From: Orlajensenia sp037404875
GTDB lineage: Bacteria > Actinomycetota > Actinomycetes > Actinomycetales > Microbacteriaceae
DNA: 64,000 nucleotides
Direction of reading: 5' to 3'
NCBI RefSeq assembly: GCF_037404875.1
Contig: NZ_JBBELO010000028.1
Span: 62,001-126,000 of the forward strand
Shown here: piece by piece, positions 1-7,681 of the stretch
How the letters are laid out: every line of letters begins with the position of its first letter
Position numbering within the stretch: the first letter of the stretch is position 1
The notes under the pieces: model-generated
Database searches by the model: none
Told to the model about the DNA's origin: nothing
Seen by the model: only the letters and a program-made list of their open reading frames with translations
Program-made: the position numbers and the translations under genes

Positions 1-1079
1 TGGCTCTTCTGCACGCCGATGATGGAACTTTCAACCTGACGCAGCAGGCCAGCTCAGCGGACTTTCCGAAGTTCGTCCCACCCGTGATGAAGCTGCCATT
101 CGACACTCGCGCGTTGTGGGGCGACAATACGGCGTCGTACATGCAGGACATCACATTCACGCCCCAGTTCCCGCTGACCGGGCAGATCGCCCGCGAAATG
201 TGGAGGCAGAAGTTCGGCGTCGAGGTTGATGGCGTGCTCTCGGCGGATCCGGTGGTGCTCAGCCATCTGCTTGTGGCGACTGGTCCCATCACGCTCCCGA
301 GCGGTGATGTGCTGACCAGCGAAAACGCCGTGCAGCTGCTCCTGAGCGACGTCTACGCGCGCTACCCGAATCCGAAGCAGCAGGATGCGTTCTTCGCGAG
401 CGCCGCCGCATCCGTGTTCTCAGCCGTCGCGTCGGGCAATGTCGATCCGATCAAGCTCATCGATGCGCTCGCGCAGAGCGGCGAAGAACGGCGGGTGTTC
501 GTGTGGAGCGCGCATGCTGAAGACCAGAAGGTTCTGACGGGTACCACGCTGGCGGGGGACCTCCCGGCCACCCGGGGACCGAAAGAGACCTTCGGCATCT
601 ACCTCGACGACGAGACCGGCTCGAAGATGGACACCTACCTTGACGTCTCGGTCAAGGCGGCCCATCAAGTGTGTCGCAACGACCGGCTGCCCTACTACGA
701 GATGTGGGTGACGCTGAAGAACACGGCGCCGGCGGATGCCGCGACGTCGCTGCCCGAATACGTCACCGGCGGCGGCGACAACAGCGACGTGCCGGTCGGC
801 GGCATCCGTACGACTATCGCCGTCTACGGGCCCCCCGGCTCGTACAACCAGGGCGTCATGAAAGAGAGTCAGCCCACCGGCTACCACCCCACGGTCGAAA
901 AGGGGTACACGCTGAGCAAGGTGTCGAGCCAACTGATGCCCGGCGAAAGCGCAACTTTCCAGTTCGGATTCATTGGTGGAGACCCCCAAAAGACGGGGAT
1001 CGGCCTCGAAATCACGCCTTTATTGCGTGCGATGAGACCTTCCTCATTGGCGCTCACCTGCGAAAGTGCCCTATTCTGA
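1..1079 (+). CDS. DUF4012 domain protein, 3' part of gene
   Basis: The frame is open from base 3 to the TGA at 1077-1079, so the gene begins outside the window; 358 codons are visible. The blocks PQFPLTGQIAREMWRQKFG and VVLSHLLVATGPITLPSG resemble DUF4012, a family of large actinobacterial envelope proteins that often sit near exopolysaccharide or wall-polymer genes. The biochemical role is unknown. There is no membrane segment in the visible part; the family usually has an N-terminal anchor, which would lie upstream. An in-frame ATG pair at 87-92 is not a plausible start because homologous-looking sequence continues upstream of it. The next gene starts 64 bases downstream on the same strand. 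Confidence 0.75.
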   Translation, partial: ALLHADDGTFNLTQQASSADFPKFVPPVMKLPFDTRALWGDNTASYMQDITFTPQFPLTGQIAREMWRQKFGVEVDGVLSADPVVLSHLLVATGPITLPSGDVLTSENAVQLLLSDVYARYPNPKQQDAFFASAAASVFSAVASGNVDPIKLIDALAQSGEERRVFVWSAHAEDQKVLTGTTLAGDLPATRGPKETFGIYLDDETGSKMDTYLDVSVKAAHQVCRNDRLPYYEMWVTLKNTAPADAATSLPEYVTGGGDNSDVPVGGIRTTIAVYGPPGSYNQGVMKESQPTGYHPTVEKGYTLSKVSSQLMPGESATFQFGFIGGDPQKTGIGLEITPLLRAMRPSSLALTCESALF

Positions 1080-1143
1080 AAAAGTCATGTATCGACGCGA
1101 GTGCGTTGGGAACGACAGCGACGCTTGAGGGGCACACACACTT

Positions 1144-1710
1144 ATGAAGAAGAAGATCATTGCAATCGCGATCGCTGCAGCAGCGCTCGTCGGAATTCCG
1201 GCCGCTGGCGCCCTGGCCGCCACGTACGCCAGCCAGGGCCCGAGCGTCACGGTTAAGGCAGGCGAAGTCGGCACCCTGAACTTCATCAACCTCGACGCCA
1301 ACGCATCCGTCACCATCACCGGAGGCGGCGCGGATGTCGCTGTCTTCAAGGCGGCTCCCTCGGTGACGAAGACGACCGATGCCAGCGGCGCGGTCAGCGT
1401 CGGCGCATCGTCGAACACTCCGGGCACCTTCACGATCACCGCGACCACGACCAACGTCGTCTCGGTCGGTACCCTCACGGTCACGCCGGCTGACACCACG
1501 GTCGGCAGCGGCAGCACCGGTGGAACCGGGACCGCCGGCGGAGCAGGTGGCACCGGAGCGGGCTCTTCCAACAGCTCCGGCTACGGACTCTCCAGCACGG
1601 GCTACAACGCCCCGATGCTGCTCATCTGGGGCGCCGGTGGGGCCGTCGTACTGGGCATCGCCCTGGTCGTCGTGCTGAGCATCGTGCGTCGCAACCGCGC
1701 ACACGCGTAG
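1144..1710 (+). CDS. secreted protein with C-terminal sorting-like signal
   Basis: This 188-residue protein starts with a classical signal peptide (MKKK, then an Ala/Val-rich core ending near ALAA at about residue 26). A Thr/Val-rich middle follows that looks beta-sandwich-like. Next come a Gly/Ser/Thr linker (about 122-145), LSSTG, a hydrophobic segment of about 22 residues and a basic tail RRNRAHA. LSSTG-hydrophobic-basic is the layout of a sortase substrate with a non-classical LxxTG motif. It could equally stay membrane-anchored. No sortase gene is in the window. Family and function are not recognised. It may be co-transcribed with the DUF4012 gene, and a strong hairpin follows its stop. 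Confidence 0.75.
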   Translation: MKKKIIAIAIAAAALVGIPAAGALAATYASQGPSVTVKAGEVGTLNFINLDANASVTITGGGADVAVFKAAPSVTKTTDASGAVSVGASSNTPGTFTITATTTNVVSVGTLTVTPADTTVGSGSTGGTGTAGGAGGTGAGSSNSSGYGLSSTGYNAPMLLIWGAGGAVVLGIALVVVLSIVRRNRAHA

Positions 1711-1724
1711 TCGCTGATTCAAAG

Positions 1725-1755
1725 GCGGCCCCGGTTTCGGCCGGGGCCGCTCTTT
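1725..1755 (+). terminator. rho-independent terminator-like hairpin
   Basis: A perfect 10-bp stem, GCGGCCCCGG (1725-1734) and CCGGGGCCGC (1741-1750), has a 6-nt loop and is followed by TCTTTC. It lies 14 bases after the stop of the secreted protein and before the 3' end of the convergent gene at 1777, so it may serve both strands. Confidence 0.75.
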
Positions 1756-1776
1756 CATGCCCGCGATCGATGCCCG

Positions 1777-3927
1777 TTACGGAATGTAGCCGCGGGCGGC
1801 CTTCGCGTCGTAGATCACGATCACGCCCGTCCAATCGCTGCGGCCGCCGAATTTCGTGGCGTTCGCCAGGCGAACGTACTCCTTTATCCGTTCCAAGCCG
1901 GCGCGAATGGACGACGCCGTGTTCGGCTTGATCTCGTAGATCTTCGTTCCGACCCGGTCGACGCGGGCGGTCACGCCAAGCTCCGCTTCGTGTGTCAGGC
2001 CATCGGGCAGCTTGTCGGCAGTGATGATCTCGCCCGACTGCAACTGCGGCTGAAACTCCTTCGGCACGGAATTCGTGTAGAGCTCCTTGCGCAGCACCTC
2101 GAGGTTCTCGTGCGCGAAGTTGCCGGATGCGGTCGAGGCCGGTTCCGAGCGCCCGGCGGTCGGGCGGTCGGAGAGGCCGGGTTCGAGTTCACCCCCGGCA
2201 AGCGGGCCTTCCTCCGCGATGGAGAGGTCGCGCTCGAGCGCCTCGAGCTTGCGGGCGGCATCCGGAGCGTCGAGGTCGACGCGCTGCAGCCGGTCCATGA
2301 GGCCTTCGTCTGAGATCGCCTCGATGCGCTGCTCGAGTTCGCCCGCCCGCTTGATGGCATCGGCGCGGGCGTTCACCCCCGACGAGACCTCGCCGCTCGT
2401 GCCCATCGCCATAGAGGTGCCCGCAGGTCCGAAGGGGCTCGGCGGTCCGATGGCGACACCCGTGACAGGGGTTGCGCCGCCTGTCGCCGCGCCGCCGCTC
2501 ACGGCGAAGGCGGGCAGACCCATGGGCGGCAGCGACTCCGCGATGGTGAGCGCCTTGCCGTAGTTGCCCTTCACGCCAAGGTAGGCCAGCGCGGCCATCG
2601 CGATGCTCACGAGCATCTTGATGAACTCGCGACTGGCGGATGCGATCTGGTTCGCCTTTCCGTCGGCGGTCCACGCGAGCGTCAGCCACTGTTCCGCGTG
2701 CCCGAGAGCATCGACGACCGCTGTCACCATGCCGGCCGCGCCGAAGGCGGCCAGCCCGAGTTGAATGACGATGGCGGCGATCTGGCCGACGCCGGTGGGC
2801 GTTGCCGCGAGGAACGCCGAGAGGGCTTCCGCGGCGACGAAGGCCGCGACGATGCCGACGATCTCGACCATGTGGTCGCGGATGGCCTGGGCATATTCGC
2901 CGGCGACCTCGCCGAGGTGGCTCGGGGCATCCGTCACGCTGAGCATGATGTCTTCGATATGACCGGCGATGCGCTTCACTTCGCCATACAGGCCGTTCGT
3001 GAGCGATCCGCCGGGCACTGTGCCCTCGAGGGCGATCACGTGCGCGGCGCTCGGCAACCAGATGCGCTCGCCGGCCACGAGCTGCACGTTGTTCGCGCCG
3101 CCGCCGAAGATTCCGGGATCCTGATAGCTGCCGCGCACTCCGTTTCGGCCGAGACTGCTGTTGACATAGAGCAGCACGTTCTCGTAGTAGCGCAGGTCGT
3201 GGCCACCCGTGACCTCGCTCTTGAACATCCGCACAGCCAGGCGCTCGGCGGTGTCGCCCGGCTGGATGGCATAGAGCTGGGCGGTCGCGTTCGGAACGTC
3301 CACCGTGATGCGGCGGGCCTCGATGTACCCCCGCACCATGCCGCCTGGTGTGAACGCGGTGGCGTACCACCACGTCGCTGCCTGCGGTTCCATCGTCGAG
3401 GCGTTCACGGGGTAGGTGCCGCTGACGAAGACCCGGGTTGCCGGCGGGAGGGGATTGTCGGTGAGGGCCGCGCCTCCGGCGTCGATGGGACCGCTGCGGA
3501 TGTTGGCTCCGTCACTCGTGTCGATGAATCCCACCTTATTGATGCCGGCATCCGGTTGCGGAATCTCGATGCTCATGGGCAGGGGAGTGGCCGGCTCGCG
3601 TTGGAGCGCCGTGCTCTCGCCGGTGCGCTGCGTTGCCGTCTGCGCGGCGGAGACCGCACGATTGCCGGCGGTGCGCTGCAGAAAGTGCAGATCGTCGGCG
3701 GCGGCTGCGGTGCCGGCGGTGCTGGCAGCGGTGCTCGACGGCGCGCGAAGGCCCGCCGCCGTCGGCCGCTCATTCTCGCGGGGACGGATGCGACCGAAGG
3801 CCGACTGCGGGCCGGCGTCTGATCGTGCGGCGGGCTGTCTGGCCGTCTCGTGCCGGGACTCTCGCGCGGACCGCAGCAGCTCCGCCCGCGATTCTCCTGG
3901 TCCTGGCGACGCCCGCCCCATTGTCAC
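1777..3927 (-). CDS. eCIS-type cargo or polymorphic toxin with nuclease-like C-terminus
   Basis: A 716-residue multidomain protein. Residues 1-80 are low-complexity and charged. Residues 80-92 read LHFLQRTAGNRAV, the short motif that typically precedes the core domain in proteins linked to extracellular contractile injection systems. About 125-210 looks like an SH3-type region (GANIRSGP). About 215-300 is LysM-like (YAIQPGDTAERLAVRMF, then GERIWLP). About 350-455 has two or three hydrophobic helices. A linker with a coiled-coil stretch (about 520-575) leads to a C-terminal domain with D657 and the triplet E665-I-K667 (IYEIKP), a PD-(D/E)xK nuclease signature. The start is GTG (3927) or ATG (3921), with no clear ribosome site. 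There is no adjacent immunity gene and no eCIS structural gene in the window. Toxin activity is inferred. Confidence 0.6.
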   Translation of the reverse strand: MTMGRASPGPGESRAELLRSARESRHETARQPAARSDAGPQSAFGRIRPRENERPTAAGLRAPSSTAASTAGTAAAADDLHFLQRTAGNRAVSAAQTATQRTGESTALQREPATPLPMSIEIPQPDAGINKVGFIDTSDGANIRSGPIDAGGAALTDNPLPPATRVFVSGTYPVNASTMEPQAATWWYATAFTPGGMVRGYIEARRITVDVPNATAQLYAIQPGDTAERLAVRMFKSEVTGGHDLRYYENVLLYVNSSLGRNGVRGSYQDPGIFGGGANNVQLVAGERIWLPSAAHVIALEGTVPGGSLTNGLYGEVKRIAGHIEDIMLSVTDAPSHLGEVAGEYAQAIRDHMVEIVGIVAAFVAAEALSAFLAATPTGVGQIAAIVIQLGLAAFGAAGMVTAVVDALGHAEQWLTLAWTADGKANQIASASREFIKMLVSIAMAALAYLGVKGNYGKALTIAESLPPMGLPAFAVSGGAATGGATPVTGVAIGPPSPFGPAGTSMAMGTSGEVSSGVNARADAIKRAGELEQRIEAISDEGLMDRLQRVDLDAPDAARKLEALERDLSIAEEGPLAGGELEPGLSDRPTAGRSEPASTASGNFAHENLEVLRKELYTNSVPKEFQPQLQSGEIITADKLPDGLTHEAELGVTARVDRVGTKIYEIKPNTASSIRAGLERIKEYVRLANATKFGGRSDWTGVIVIYDAKAARGYIP

Positions 3928-4239
3928 AGGGTGACAGTACGTCGGGTGCCGGCCGCGGGTTCAGCGGCGTGGCGCAGGTCGCAGGGCAGAAGGTGTTGCC
4001 CGATCGGGCGGGTTCGTGTGCAAACCGGCCGTCTCGACGCCAACGTTGCCCACCGGACGTTGGGAAGACCGCACGCTCGCCGCCGGTGCGTTTCCGAAAG
4101 TGCAGCTGGCCAGCACTGGTGGGGCGTACTTCTCCTCCACAGGCGTGGATGCGGTGGGCGCGCCTGTGGATAAGAAATTCCCTGATCAAAGTGGCTTCTC
4201 TGCCGTTTCAGTGTCGGTGGGGGGTGGGATTGTTGAGTT
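3928..4239. other. gene-free divergent spacer
   Basis: This 312-bp region separates the eCIS-like gene (minus strand) from the 13E12 gene (plus strand) and should hold both promoters. I see no convincing paired -35/-10 boxes, hairpin or repeat. A purine-rich GGGGGGTGGGA tract at 4219-4229 is the likely ribosome-binding area of the 13E12 gene. Confidence 0.4.
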
Positions 4240-5667
4240 ATGCAGAACCCGGCCCTGGATGCTCTCGCGGAGGAGCTCGCGACGCTCGACGCGATCTGGT
4301 CGGGTGCGCTGCCCGCTTTCGGTGCCGTTGCGCAGCTGGGTGCCGGGGAGCAGGTGGAGTGCATGAGCGATACCGGGTTGGTGGAGGTCACCGACGCGAT
4401 CGCCAGCTTCGTGCGGCACGGGATGGCGCTGCTGACGGCTCCCGCCGCGGAGATCGCGAAACGCTCCGCCCGGGAACGCGGCACGCAGGGGCTGGCGAGG
4501 AAGCTGGGGTTCGCCAACGCGACCCAACTGATCGCCGCCTCCATGCGCGGCCGGGCAGCGGATGCGGCGAAGGTCCTCGCGGTGGGCAAAGCCTGCGCTG
4601 CCGGGCAAACCATCAGTGGGGAGTGGCTGCCGCCCACGCACCCGCATGTGGCCCGCAGCATCGCGTCCGGTGCGATCTCCCTGGATGCCGCCTCCGCGAT
4701 CACCGGCATGCTGGACCGGGTGGGTGTGCGCGGCAACCCGGTCAAGGCTGAGAAGACCGAGCGGGTGCTGGCCACGCTGGCGCTCACCCTGCCCTATGAC
4801 CTGCTGTTGAAGGCCATCGCCCGCGCCGAAGCCCGGCTCGACCCCGACGGGGTGCTGATCAACGAGGCCGAAGCCCGCGCCCGCCGGGCCTGCACGATCC
4901 GCAACGACAGCTACGGCATGACCCACCTGCGGGCGGTACTGGACCCCGAGTCCGCCGCCGCCGTGAAAGCCGCCATCGAAGGCATCGTCACCCACTGGAT
5001 CCGCACCAACACCGCTGAATGCACCAACGCGGCCGATGCGCCGGAAGGCGGCGGCCCCGCCGTGGCCGGTACGGGGCCGGGTGTGATCGGTGATGGCCGG
5101 ACGATTCCGCAGATGCAGGCCGATGCGCTGGCCCTGATCGCCCGGCACGCCCTGGGCTGCCGCCGGATGCCCGAAGCGCCGGCGATGAGCATCGTGGCCC
5201 GCGTCGAGATGCACACGCTGGTGGATGGACTCGGGGTGGCGACCATCGACGGGCTGGCCCAACCGGTCTCCGCCGGCACCATCCGGCGCATGGCCGCCAC
5301 CGCCGAACTCATCCCCGCCGTCTTCGGCGGAGCAAGCCTCCCCCTGGACCTCGGCCGCGATAAACGCCTCTTCAGCCGCGCCCAACGCCTGGCTTTGGCC
5401 GAACGCGACGGCGGCTGCGCCTCCTGCGGGCTCGATGTCGCCTACTGCGAAGCGCACCACATCCTCTGGTCCAAACGCGACCACGGACGCACCGACCTCA
5501 GCAACGGGGTCATGCTCTGCCCACCCTGCCACACCCGCATCCACCACGACGGCTGGATCATCAAGATCATCAACTCCCAAGTCTGGTTCCAGCCACCACC
5601 CCACGTGGACCCGCAACAAACCTGGCGACTCGGCGGCCGCGCCCGATTCGACCCCGCCGCCGCGTGA
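4240..5667 (+). CDS. 13E12 repeat family HNH endonuclease-like protein (DUF222)
   Basis: A 475-residue protein with an alpha-helical DUF222 region (about 1-330) and a C-terminal HNH domain. The HNH core is visible as CASCGLD, CEAHHILW, LSNGVMLCPPCHTRIHHDGW, including the two zinc Cys pairs and the catalytic His pair. This family is strongly expanded in actinobacteria, often in many near-identical copies per genome. Its cellular role is unsettled; nuclease activity is expected from the intact HNH but not proven here. It stands alone between divergent and downstream unrelated genes, which fits a dispersed, possibly mobile repeat gene. Length and motifs look intact. Confidence 0.9.
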   Translation: MQNPALDALAEELATLDAIWSGALPAFGAVAQLGAGEQVECMSDTGLVEVTDAIASFVRHGMALLTAPAAEIAKRSARERGTQGLARKLGFANATQLIAASMRGRAADAAKVLAVGKACAAGQTISGEWLPPTHPHVARSIASGAISLDAASAITGMLDRVGVRGNPVKAEKTERVLATLALTLPYDLLLKAIARAEARLDPDGVLINEAEARARRACTIRNDSYGMTHLRAVLDPESAAAVKAAIEGIVTHWIRTNTAECTNAADAPEGGGPAVAGTGPGVIGDGRTIPQMQADALALIARHALGCRRMPEAPAMSIVARVEMHTLVDGLGVATIDGLAQPVSAGTIRRMAATAELIPAVFGGASLPLDLGRDKRLFSRAQRLALAERDGGCASCGLDVAYCEAHHILWSKRDHGRTDLSNGVMLCPPCHTRIHHDGWIIKIINSQVWFQPPPHVDPQQTWRLGGRARFDPAAA

Positions 5668-5725
5668 ATCGAAAGTGACCGATAGGCTGGCGGGTCGAAG
5701 CGGCGCGCTTCACTAGGGTGGAGCG

Positions 5726-6487
5726 GTGACCGACAGCGACCGAGCCGAGCAATGGGCTGCGGTCGAGGCGCGACCGTCGGCGAGCCGCATCCGTCGTCTG
5801 CTCACGTCGCCGTGGCTGCAGCTCGTTGCCGTGATCGTGCTGATCGGTCTGGTGCAGGCGTTGTGGGTGAAGGTCTATCAGGTGCCCTCCGCCTCCATGG
5901 AGCAGACGCTGCAGGAGGGCGACCGCGTGCTGGTGAATCGGCTCGCCTACGCCGGCGGTGCAGCTCGTGGCCCCGCCATCGGCGACGTCGTGGTCTTCAA
6001 CGCTTCGGACGCCTGGGACGAGGCGCCAGTGCCGCGGAGTGTGCTGCGTACGATCGTCGGCTGGTTCGGCGACATCTTCGGCGTCGTTCCCGGCAATGCC
6101 CACACCCTCGTGAAGCGCGTGATCGCCGGGCCGGGCGACACCATCTCGTGCTGCGACTTCACCGGCCGGGTGCAGGTGAACGGTGAACCGCTGCACGAGC
6201 ACTACCTGTACGAAGACCTGCTCTTCGAGCACGGTCAACTCGACTGCCAGACGCCGCAGATCTCACAGCGATGCTTCGGCACGTACACGGTGCCTGCCGA
6301 CAGCTACGTCGTGCTGGGGGATCACCGTTCCGACTCGGATGACTCCGTCGCGCGTTGCCGAGGCACAACGCGCACAGAAGTGGGCTGCCTACGACTCGTG
6401 CGGCGAGCGGATGTCGTGGGCCAGGTCTTCCTCGTGTTGTGGCCACCGACTCGCTGGACCCAACCGCTCAGCGAAGATCCGCGCTGA
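5726..6487 (+). CDS. lepB: signal peptidase I
   Basis: Type I signal peptidase (S26), 253 residues, which cleaves signal peptides from exported proteins at the outer face of the membrane. One N-terminal transmembrane helix (about 28-48, LQLVAVIVLIGLVQALW) is followed by the catalytic Ser in PSASMEQTL and the Lys general base in LVKRVIAGPGD. The C-terminal box GDHRSDSDDS is also present. The extra CCDF and CQTP...RCFG cysteines are unusual for a soluble external domain and could form disulfides. The start is GTG at 5726, preceded by GGAG at 5719-5722. It converges with the VanZ gene, leaving only 3 bases between stops. Confidence 0.95.
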   Translation: MTDSDRAEQWAAVEARPSASRIRRLLTSPWLQLVAVIVLIGLVQALWVKVYQVPSASMEQTLQEGDRVLVNRLAYAGGAARGPAIGDVVVFNASDAWDEAPVPRSVLRTIVGWFGDIFGVVPGNAHTLVKRVIAGPGDTISCCDFTGRVQVNGEPLHEHYLYEDLLFEHGQLDCQTPQISQRCFGTYTVPADSYVVLGDHRSDSDDSVARCRGTTRTEVGCLRLVRRADVVGQVFLVLWPPTRWTQPLSEDPR

Positions 6488-6490
6488 GAC

Positions 6491-6952
6491 TCAGGCTCCC
6501 TCGACGGCACCGGCCCGAACAGCTGCCCGACCTCGGGAGCGCATCCGGAGCACGACATAGGCGAGGGCCGCGCCGATCAGGCCGCCGAGGCTGTTGGCGA
6601 GCACATCGCGGTAGCTCGGAGTGCGTCCTTCAAGAAAGAGCGCCTGACCGAGCTCGATCACCCCGCTCGCCGCAATACCGATGAGCACAGCGAGCCACCA
6701 CCGCCGTGCGCCGAGCAGTACGGTGAGCAGCACGCCGAACGGCACGAACAGCACTACATTCGCGCTCGCCTCGATGAGTCCGTAGGTCACCCAGCTCAGG
6801 CCCAGAAGGTGGAACCAGTGCAGGGCGCGGTCGATGGGTCCGGTCAGTCCCTGGTCGACGTGGGTGGGCCAGAACGCGATGAGAGCGAGGGTCACGAGAT
6901 AGACCACGAAGGCCGCGAGCGCGATGAGGGTGGCGCGGGCCGGCAGCTTCAT
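6491..6952 (-). CDS. VanZ family membrane protein
   Basis: A 153-residue integral membrane protein with four predicted helices: about 8-28, 62-82, 86-104 and 120-140. The VanZ-like core is seen in ANVVLFVPFGVLL and the following SGVIELGQALFLEGR and DVLANSLGG. VanZ-type proteins occur widely in Gram-positive bacteria; the founding member gives low-level teicoplanin tolerance, but most chromosomal homologues have no defined role. The gene stands alone and converges on lepB. No partner suggests glycopeptide resistance here. Confidence 0.85.
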   Translation of the reverse strand: MKLPARATLIALAAFVVYLVTLALIAFWPTHVDQGLTGPIDRALHWFHLLGLSWVTYGLIEASANVVLFVPFGVLLTVLLGARRWWLAVLIGIAASGVIELGQALFLEGRTPSYRDVLANSLGGLIGAALAYVVLRMRSRGRAAVRAGAVEGA

Positions 6953-7087
6953 CGTTCGAGACTAGCGGCTCGGCATCCGCGCTCTTCACAGGTGGCGCGC
7001 GGTGGCAGCTGATTGCGCCGATGTCGCTTACAATTCATGTGGGGGAGCCTTCATTGCCCTCGTCCGTATGAGGCTCGAGGAGGAGTC

Positions 7088-7249
7088 GTGAACGTGCAGA
7101 TCGTGCTGCTCGTCGGCGGCATCTGGCTGGCCGTGGCCGTCGTGCTCGGCCTCATCATCGGCGCGGTCATCAGCACGAGCATGCGGCGGGATGCCGCGGC
7201 GCGTCGTGCGACGCGCGTTCCGGTTCCCCAGCAGTTCGAGCACCACTGA
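7088..7249 (+). CDS. small single-span membrane protein
   Basis: A 53-residue protein, MNVQIVLLVGG..., with one transmembrane helix (about 3-29) and a short basic cytoplasmic tail (RRDAAARRATR). I prefer the GTG start at 7088 over the in-frame ATG at 7013 because GAGGAGG at 7078-7084 sits at ideal spacing and the upstream stretch lacks protein-like character. No family is recognised. It is followed by the tandem intergenic repeat at 7275. Confidence 0.55.
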   Translation: MNVQIVLLVGGIWLAVAVVLGLIIGAVISTSMRRDAAARRATRVPVPQQFEHH

Positions 7250-7274
7250 GCCGAGCGGGCTGAGTCCGCGGGTC

Positions 7275-7412
7275 TGTCGCGACGCTTCGACAGGCTCAGC
7301 GAACAGCGGTGTGGGCCGCGCGTGAGGGTGCGGTCCCTGAGCTTGTCGCGACGCTTCGACAGGCTCAGCGAACAGCGGTGTGGGTCGCGCTTGAACGTGC
7401 GGTCCCTGAGTT
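7275..7412. repeat. two tandem 69-bp intergenic repeats
   Basis: Copies at 7275-7343 and 7344-7412 share TGTCGCGACGCTTCGACAGG, CTCAGCGAACAGCGGTGTGG and GTGCGGTCCCTGAG in the same order. A third copy begins (TGCCGAAGGG) and breaks off. Within each unit, TTCGACAGGCTCAG and CCCTGAGCTTGTCG are near-inverted, so the unit can fold. The unit is non-coding and lies between the small membrane protein and tRNA-Pro. Confidence 0.8.
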
Positions 7413-7451
7413 TGCCGAAGGGCCGCGACCATGCGCGCGCTGCGGTTAAAC

Positions 7452-7485
7452 GAAACCGGCCCCCGCTTGCGCGGAGGCCGGTTTC
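7452..7485 (-). terminator. terminator of the tRNA-Pro gene
   Basis: Inverted arms GAAACCGGCC (7452-7461) and GGCCGGTTTC (7476-7485) are read on the minus strand directly after the tRNA and are followed by GTTTAAC. Position and tail fit an intrinsic terminator. Confidence 0.75.
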
Positions 7486-7488
7486 ACG

Positions 7489-7565
7489 TGGTCGGGGTGG
7501 CGGGATTCGAACCCACGACCTCCTCGTCCCGAACGAGGCGCGCTACCAAGCTGCGCCACACCCCG
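7489..7565 (-). tRNA. tRNA-Pro (anticodon CGG)
   Basis: Read on the minus strand it begins CGGGGTGTGGCGCAGC. It has a 7-bp acceptor stem (CGGGGTG/CACCCCG), the anticodon stem CCTCG/CGAGG with loop TTCGGGA (anticodon CGG) and the T arm GTGGGTTCGAATCC. The discriminator is A at 7492, and the 3' CCA is encoded at 7491-7489. All arms pair cleanly. Confidence 0.97.
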
Positions 7566-7681
7566 AAGGTCTTGAGACCTGGCCCGAAGGCCTCAATAAG
7601 GATAGCCGATAAAAGCCGCCAGCCTTGACCAAGCCCAAGACGGCCAGCGGATGCCGGTCGGCCAACTCCGGGAAAGCGAAC

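Noticed and set aside
7322..7612. Reading frames ending in GFEPTTSSSRTRR- or GGIRTHDLLVPNEAR-like peptides
   Set aside because: They are translations of the antisense of tRNA-Pro (7489-7565), a well-known false-gene pattern.
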